DNA of 64,000 bases from Ciborinia camelliae (lineage: Eukaryota; Ascomycota; Leotiomycetes; Helotiales; Sclerotiniaceae): positions 1,713,650 to 1,777,649 of the forward strand of contig JANPYM010000008.1 in assembly GCA_025890175.1 (NCBI GenBank), in the 5' to 3' direction. Under the pieces are notes generated by a model. It did no database searches. It was given only the letters and a program-made list of their open reading frames with translations, and was not told where the DNA came from. Below are positions 57,914-64,000 of the stretch, piece by piece (position 1 is the first letter of the stretch; every line of letters begins with the position of its first letter). Position numbers and translations under genes: made by a program.

Positions 57914-59763
57914 TTATCTTCTAGTGTTTTCTTAGGGCTTGGTCGTATTGGCAATGAATGTTATGAAAATAAAAATTCATTCATTCATTGGTAAATTGAG
58001 AGACCTTAAAAAGGTGAAAGGGGTATTCGGCTAAGATTTTTCTCGGGAACTAGAAGCAAGAACCACTCAGTACTACACTACAGCTATTAGATATACAATA
58101 AAGACCATCTAATCAGCGCACCAGTATCTACATCGTATGCCTACCTTTCCATCTCTATACATTTATATATATATATATATATCCAACCAGTAAAATATCA
58201 TTTCACTTTTCTTTTGTAAATTGATTGGGGGTTTAGTGTATTGTTTTTAATTTACATGTTGATATAAAAGTGTGAATGAATATTACTTTGTGGTAGAGGT
58301 AGTACGGGGGCTAAGAAATGTATATATTTTGAATTCGTGATGATGACGGGAGCCCCAGGTGTTGCAACATTGGGGTTTAGTTTATCGTTCCCTTGCGTTC
58401 CTAGATTCATATTGGAACCCTCATACTCAAGTAGAAGAATCTTCTAAAAATAATCTTTGATCAATCTGTTCTATATTTCAATCTATCCAGGATCCAGCAA
58501 ATCCCCAAGTGATATAAACCACGTTTGAAGCTTGTTTTTCCATAAACCAAAAGACATCTCATTTTTATTCTCGGACCATTACGAATCAGCTACCGTATCC
58601 GATTATCTACTCTCTCACAGTATAACGAGGCTACAAAATATATGAAGACGATATCCTCGATCTTCCAAGCCAACTCATCACCACGCGCTATAAGTTAATC
58701 AACATACCCCCATCAGGAATCAGGAGCACGACCGCAAACAAAATTCTGTGATCTCACTTAGAATTAGAACAGGGAGCCTTCAAGTCCATAGAAGTAACAC
58801 CATCCTATCTCCAAGTTCCTCGCTCACCGTAGCAAAATTATCATAAGGGTTGATCCGGCGACCGATAGCAAGACTTGGATGCTTCAGCTCGAAAGTCAGG
58901 ATTTTTTGGTATGAGATTTCATTCCATATTACATGACATGCAGGATAAGAAATTCGAGGAAGTATTAGAGACTCAAGAGTGGTATGTTATCTTCATCTTT
59001 ACTAATTATCTCCCGAACATCCCCTCCCCTGAATAAGAGGCGAGGCGAAAGCACTCGCCTATTTATCATTTGAACATTCCCATCTATTATTCGATAATTA
59101 GTATCTAGCCCTCGATCTTATCAGATAATTCAAAGTATCTTACAGACAATGTAACTTGTGGGTTAGTTCTTGGACATACTTTTTTTTGGTTCAGGAAGTC
59201 AACGATGAGAATCCCAAGAAGCCAGATGGTTTAAGATGATCGTGTGGAAAATATCGGAGTCGAAAGGGCTACCTAGGTAGGGTTTTCGTCTGGGATGGAG
59301 GAAGAACGTGATCACATATCAGTACGCTGATGTTCCTCTTCCAACCTCCACCCCATTACATTCTGGCCCAAAGATATCCATTACCCTGAAAGAATTTCGT
59401 ACATGATATTGAATTTAGTTGCCGACCGACCTTTGAAAAGGCAAGAGGCTTGCCTGGGCCGAACCACGAGACAGGTTAACGGACTTTGACTTTTAATTTA
59501 ATGACTGTGAGCTTGATGGTCAAAATTGTCGAGGCAAATGAAGAAAAATTTAAATCTTTTAATATCCAAGTACCACGCTATGCCACGAGTCTATCGACAA
59601 ATATGATAATAGTTCTATGATCCTCCGAACACCGCTACAAATATCCAGATATGATTCCAACGCCACCCCGCAAGAAGATCAATGCAAATTTTCCTCCACA
59701 TGTTCCAAACCATGAATCTCTTCCTTCTTTTGTAAGCACTTCCATTCCAACCTTTTTCCTGTA
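57914..59763. other. Convergent intergenic region
   Basis: About 1.85 kb between the 3' ends of acetate kinase and the modin-like gene. Contains a (TA)n tract near 58160-58182. No supported gene, RNA or repeat otherwise. Confidence 0.45.
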
Positions 59764-61516
59764 TCATCCAATAAACACGGGCATTCTGCTTCCCTTCAAA
59801 TCCGGGGGAACTCCGCATTTATCATCTTTATTCCAATCATGAAGCAAGAACCAACATAACATCCTGAACATCAAAGAAACCCAAACGATGTTTCTCTCCT
59901 CCTTTTCTTTTCTGCTTAACAGCCGCCCACCAGGTCCATCGAAATTTCGTTCAGTGACCGCAGGTCTAACTTCATCGAAGTAAAACCTCAGCAGAGGCTC
60001 TTCCTTTTGAACCGAAACAATAGAATTGAGGGCAGAATTAGCATCATCGAGAACTTTCGTTACTTTGTCAAGATGAGCCACCACCACTTGGAGAACTTCC
60101 TTTTGTTTCAGTCGATGAAGAAGAAATTCGGTCCTTTCATCGAGAGCATCGTGGATCTTTTCTCGTACCTCAATGCTAAGATTGTATTCATCTCTACAAC
60201 CGAGAGCCTCAATGTCTCGCCACTGTTCAATAATCGCGGCGATGGGGTGTTTCGTAAAATTGTTGCCATTGTAGCCCTCGCGTTCGGAAAGTTCAATGAG
60301 ATTTTCCTGGAATATTGTCATGAGTTTGGTGATTTTCCAAGCTGGTTTGGAGCCCGCCTTTTTTAACCAGTTATCTTGTGTAGGATTTGGTATCATTCTG
60401 AAATTGCTCCCACGAACACGAACGACCTTCCCAAGCATACCGATTATCTCAAAAGAAACTATGTCCAATAATTAGGCAATGCATTTGTGATAAGCGTAAG
60501 TGGTATAACTCACCAGAAAATATATGCCGATGATCTTTCCCGTATCTTTTGATTATCTCGGGTGTACAACCAAGCGATTCCAGGGTTAATTCCACATCAT
60601 CTTGGCTTCCAAACTTTAACTCCAAGCTCTGAGACTCCTCCTCCTCCTTCAGATATAATTCTTCCTCGAAAATGTTGGGGACGGTTCCAAAGCACAATTC
60701 CTTGATATGACTTGAGGGAATGACGCGATTTTCTTCGAATTTTGATCTGCCCGTGACAGAAAATACGACCATTACACCCAGTCCATGAACTGTCGTGGAG
60801 GTAAGAATAAAACCATTACCTTCAGCTCTCAGGTTCCACTGTATCTGATCAAAGACTTTCCAATACATTCCTAAGAATGCCATCATTTCCACCAGATGGC
60901 ATATAGCAGATGTTGCATATGGTTTCGTCACACTAGCCGGAACAAAATCCCACGACCTCGTTTTGACTTGTAGTCCCACAGCGAGTTCGTATTTTGGTGG
61001 TTCAACCAAACTACCACTTGCACCGGATGGTGGTTTTTGAAATCGCTTGCTCTTGTCCCATGCTCTTGATTCCCGTTCCTCGTTTTGTAGACTTGATAGT
61101 AACGTAACCCATGATGCTCGTTCATCATCCGCCGTATGGACTCTTTGGATTGTCTCCTTATTTGTTTTCGCTTGTTGTTCTGGTTCTAAAACCTTAGTAT
61201 TTTTGTAGGAATCCGGAGACCCATCGATGTAGTGTATCTCTCTGTCTTTGATTGGGCCCCTCTTATTGTTTGGAGGGGCGATAAGTATGACCGGTGTTTC
61301 GAAAACGACCTCGACTCGGAACTCTTTCCATCGAAGTTGTCGATGGGTACCCTCGAACCAACGCCCCATCACCGATTCCGCACAACGTCGATATCCCTCC
61401 GCACTCGAAAAATACTGCTGCAGCACCTGCAAACAAGTCGTCAAAAGCGCTATAAGCGAAATCAACAATGCCACCAGACCAAAAACATTCTGATTGAGTT
61501 GATCAAACCCCGACAT
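59764..61516 (-). CDS. Modin-like fungal protein, two exons
   Basis: Model 61516-60514 joined to 60458-59764 gives 565 aa. The 55-nt intron has donor GTGAGT, a CTAATTATT branch-like site and acceptor ACATAG, phase 1. An N-terminal hydrophobic helix (VFGLVALLISLIALLTTCLQ, 11-30) is followed by VLQQYFSSAEGYRRC and VMGRWFEGTHRQLRWKEFRV, then VVFETPVILIAPPNNKRGPI, RVHTADDERASWVTLLSSLQ, TKPYATSAICHLVEMMAFLG and AEGNGFILTSTTVHGLGVMV. This layout is that of a Pezizomycotina-specific family whose members are often labelled modin, a name tied to fungal vegetative incompatibility; direct evidence for that role is thin. Likely a single-pass membrane protein. A possible extra upstream exon (61774-61837) is discussed in the findings. 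Confidence 0.8.
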
Positions 61517-62684
61517 CTTTCTTGACTCTCAGCCTCGCCCCCAAACTCTTCTCTTGTACATAAAAAAACCTCTCAATGTATGCGTAAACGATCTATATGT
61601 AAACAATCTGCAAACTCCCTTATCATATTATATGAACATTTCATTTACCTCACACCTCACACTTCCCTTCTTCACTCAAAGTATAATGATATTTTTTTAA
61701 AAAAGAAAAGACTAGAAACAACAGCGCAGTATGTATAAAAGAATGATGGCACACAACGGCAACACGAACTTACCACTGCTGCTCTCAGCCCCCCATGAAA
61801 ACCCATCAGAATCCATGAAATCTTCAGCCTCACCCATCTTGCGGCGCCAAGCCACTGAGCCACGAATATGTATCCTGGCATCTGCATGTCAGCTTGAAGT
61901 TATGAGTACGAAGGATTCAATCGAATCATCAAGAGTTTTGATACCAGTAACATTTTAACTGGATTTGATGGAGAGTAAATAATAGGAAGCTTGGTGAACA
62001 TTAAGATGACATGAAATCAAGCATTTTGGTGTGGAGTACGTACTCCCGCAGAACTATAAAATCAGGAACATTAGGTAAGGACCATTGAAATTTGAAGGAC
62101 TGAGGACCCTTCAATTCTCATCACACGGGGCAGTTTCCAATACTGCAATATAATTAATTTTTCTCTGGTTGCTCAGCAATTGGAGAAAAAGTTTGAGATC
62201 ATAATCAATTTTCTATCTATGGATTGTTGACTAGAGAAAAGTCAAGGATTTAGATATTATTTAATGGTACATTTGGTTATGATCATGGCCATGATCTCGA
62301 AGGTACACTGTGTAGGGTGGATTAAAGTAAAAAAAAAGCAAACGTAATTTTGTTTGACCCCAGTTGTCATGAGAATCAGAAAATTTGACCATAGACGCCA
62401 TTGCCAATAGATCAAATCAAGATAACTCGGAAAACTTCAACAAAAGCGTGCGCATCAACCTATGCAATATGCCCACCGTCCATGATACCTATGCAAAGAC
62501 GTTAGAGAAATCATTCGAGTTCATATGCAGTCAAAAATAACCCTCCTCCCCCCCGAATATCACAATGTACATGTGAAGGAAGGCTCAAACGCCACGAGAA
62601 TACAAGAATGTAAAAATCGAATTTGGGGGTGGCAGATCAATATCAAGAATATTTGTCTCATCTTGAAAGGATAACCGATTTCCC
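61517..62684. other. Intergenic region
   Basis: About 1.2 kb between two minus-strand genes. Contains a coding-looking short stretch with a donor (61774-61837), otherwise nothing recognised. Confidence 0.4.
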
Positions 62685-64000
62685 TCATGAAACCTCCCAC
62701 TCTGAGTCCTGTAACTCTCGTTGAACCTCATGAACATTATCATCCTTGTCGACATAGGTGAGATCCGAGGTCCACTTTTGTCCTGGGGCACTTCGTCCAG
62801 TCTTTGGTGGAGCGGTGTACTCTTTCTCATCGGTTGAGCTGGCAGTTGTAGCACCCTCTACACCAGTCTGCTCCTTCTTGGTTCTCTTCTTCTGCTTCTT
62901 TGAAACTTGCTCCCATTCACGAGAATCTTCGATGACAGTCTTAACACGCTCATCATCATCCCCATAACCTTGCCATTGGCTACCTACAACCTCGCTCTCT
63001 GAGAAGTTCTCAGCTGGAGTGGGAGTGTTGACCTTGTTGGTTTTCTTATCCTCGGCGGTGTCAAGCAAATTGAACTTGTTAGGGTTGGTAGCGGAAGTGT
63101 TTGATCCATTCTTGGCAGGGGAGGCAGTCCAAGCAGATTCGGCAGATTTTTGGGAGGCCATGAATTGACTGCCATCCTTGGCGGCTCTACCCTCGGCTTC
63201 TCTAGCGGTACGACGTTGATTTTCCTCCTTGACCTTGCGTTCCTTTTCCTGTTGCTCTTTTACGAGCTTGGCCCCTTCAACCTTGACGCGATTTTGTCTT
63301 TGCTTCTTTGTTTCGGCCGGTTGAGGAGCAGCCTTATTCTTTTCCTTCTTGGCTGGCTTAGGGTTGGTAGGTTCGGTGACTTTCAAGACAGATGGGCCAG
63401 GAGCAGCAGGTTCAAGCATATCAGCGATACCACTTGCGACAGGAGAAGTGAGGCTAGTTGGGCCGACTTCAGGGGAATCAGTGAAGGATTGATCATCATC
63501 GGCATCGCCAGCAGTGATATTTCCAGAGTCCTTAAGTTTATTCTCTTGGGCACGAGATTGTTTAACAGACTTTTGACGATTGGCAGTTGTAGAAGATTTA
63601 CCAGAGAATTGAGTACCAGCTTGGGTTTTGGCGAATTGAAGAGCAAATTTTCTGTTGCTTTCCGCTTCATGATCATCATCGGAGTCATCGGCGACAGGCT
63701 TGACAGTTTCTTGCTTAGGTTCGGGTTCGGTTTTCGTTTTTTGAGGAGCAGGAGCTTTCTTCTTTTGAGCTTTGGTGGATTTGGTAGAAGACTTGTTATC
63801 CTGATCACCGCTACTCAATCCACCATCTTTCTTGGGTTTCTTGGACTTTGGCTCCTTGCCATCTTCAATAACCTTGTTTGCTTGCTTGGTAGAAGTAGGA
63901 GTAGAAGCTTGAGGTTTAGCATTCTTGAATTTCTTGCTTTTGGTCTTGTTCAAGTAATAATATGCACCTGCCACGCCGACAACAACAGTCCAGCCGATGG
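62685..64000 (-). CDS. Lys/Glu-rich protein with N-terminal membrane segment, C-terminal part
   Basis: The frame is open from the window edge (64000) to the stop at 62685, about 438 codons; the true start is outside. At the edge the protein reads IGWTVVVGVAGAYYYLNKTK, which looks like the end of a membrane helix or signal anchor. The rest is of low complexity: Lys-rich (KPKKDGG, AQKKKAPAPQKTKTE), an acidic patch DDSDDDHEAESNRKF, a coiled-coil stretch (KKQRQNRVKVEGAKLVKEQQ then EKERKVKEENQRR), and a C-terminal part with QWQGYGDDDERVKTVIEDSR and EWEQVSKKQKKRTK, ending SEWEVS. The order (N-terminal membrane anchor, basic and coiled cytosolic part, Trp-containing C-terminus) is seen in unnamed fungal ER-anchored proteins. 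No enzyme domain is seen; I do not assign a function. Confidence 0.8.
   Translation of the reverse strand, partial: IGWTVVVGVAGAYYYLNKTKSKKFKNAKPQASTPTSTKQANKVIEDGKEPKSKKPKKDGGLSSGDQDNKSSTKSTKAQKKKAPAPQKTKTEPEPKQETVKPVADDSDDDHEAESNRKFALQFAKTQAGTQFSGKSSTTANRQKSVKQSRAQENKLKDSGNITAGDADDDQSFTDSPEVGPTSLTSPVASGIADMLEPAAPGPSVLKVTEPTNPKPAKKEKNKAAPQPAETKKQRQNRVKVEGAKLVKEQQEKERKVKEENQRRTAREAEGRAAKDGSQFMASQKSAESAWTASPAKNGSNTSATNPNKFNLLDTAEDKKTNKVNTPTPAENFSESEVVGSQWQGYGDDDERVKTVIEDSREWEQVSKKQKKRTKKEQTGVEGATTASSTDEKEYTAPPKTGRSAPGQKWTSDLTYVDKDDNVHEVQRELQDSEWEVS

Overview
This is eukaryotic nuclear DNA from a filamentous ascomycete (Pezizomycotina). The evidence is short GT-AG introns of about 48 to 190 nt (mostly 48 to 60), often with CTAAC-type branch points, two fungal HET-domain genes, a modin-like gene, fungal orthologues of the splicing factors Clf1 and Prp31, and a phosphoketolase/acetate-kinase pair. 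The moderate AT-richness, dispersed transposon relics and long AT-rich gene-poor tracts suggest a Leotiomycete such as a Sclerotiniaceae species; that assignment is inference from style, not from a database match.

Layout. At 1-1.4 kb an Izh/adiponectin-receptor-like gene (cut by the window edge) lies head-to-head with a CSN8/PSMD8/eIF3k-like gene. A gene-free stretch (1.4-7.1 kb) holds a degenerate, regularly spaced repeat array (3.1-4.6 kb). From 7.1 to 16.3 kb there are two unrecognised membrane-linked genes in divergent orientation, a HET-domain gene and a split protein-kinase gene. At 18.2-22.5 kb the splicing factors Clf1 and Prp31 sit head-to-head over a 209-bp shared promoter. At 23.3-27.3 kb come a second HET gene and a small Cys-rich gene with tiny first exons.

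From 27.3 to 42.8 kb I find no convincing gene. This desert contains a complete non-autonomous hAT element with an 8-bp target duplication, solo copia-type LTRs, a 12-bp x 13 minisatellite, a 33-bp repeat and a ~180-bp tandem repeat. It ends at a C2H2 zinc-finger gene (42.8-43.8 kb). From 44.0 to 49.5 kb is a second transposon-rich stretch: a 493-bp copia LTR with its primer-binding site, a pogo/Fot1-type element with TA target duplication, an adjoining long inverted repeat enclosing a cluster of GC-rich perfect hairpins, and a tandem repeat interrupted by a solo LTR.

From 49.5 kb genes resume: a six-exon multi-pass membrane protein, then phosphoketolase (minus) and acetate kinase (plus) in divergent orientation, which together make a complete route from sugar phosphate through acetyl phosphate to acetate plus ATP. 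A modin-like gene and the C-terminal part of a lysine-rich coiled-coil protein with a membrane anchor close the window. Most gene models were spliced by hand by matching donor/acceptor sites to reading-frame phase and family conservation; all reported multi-exon models sum to whole codons.
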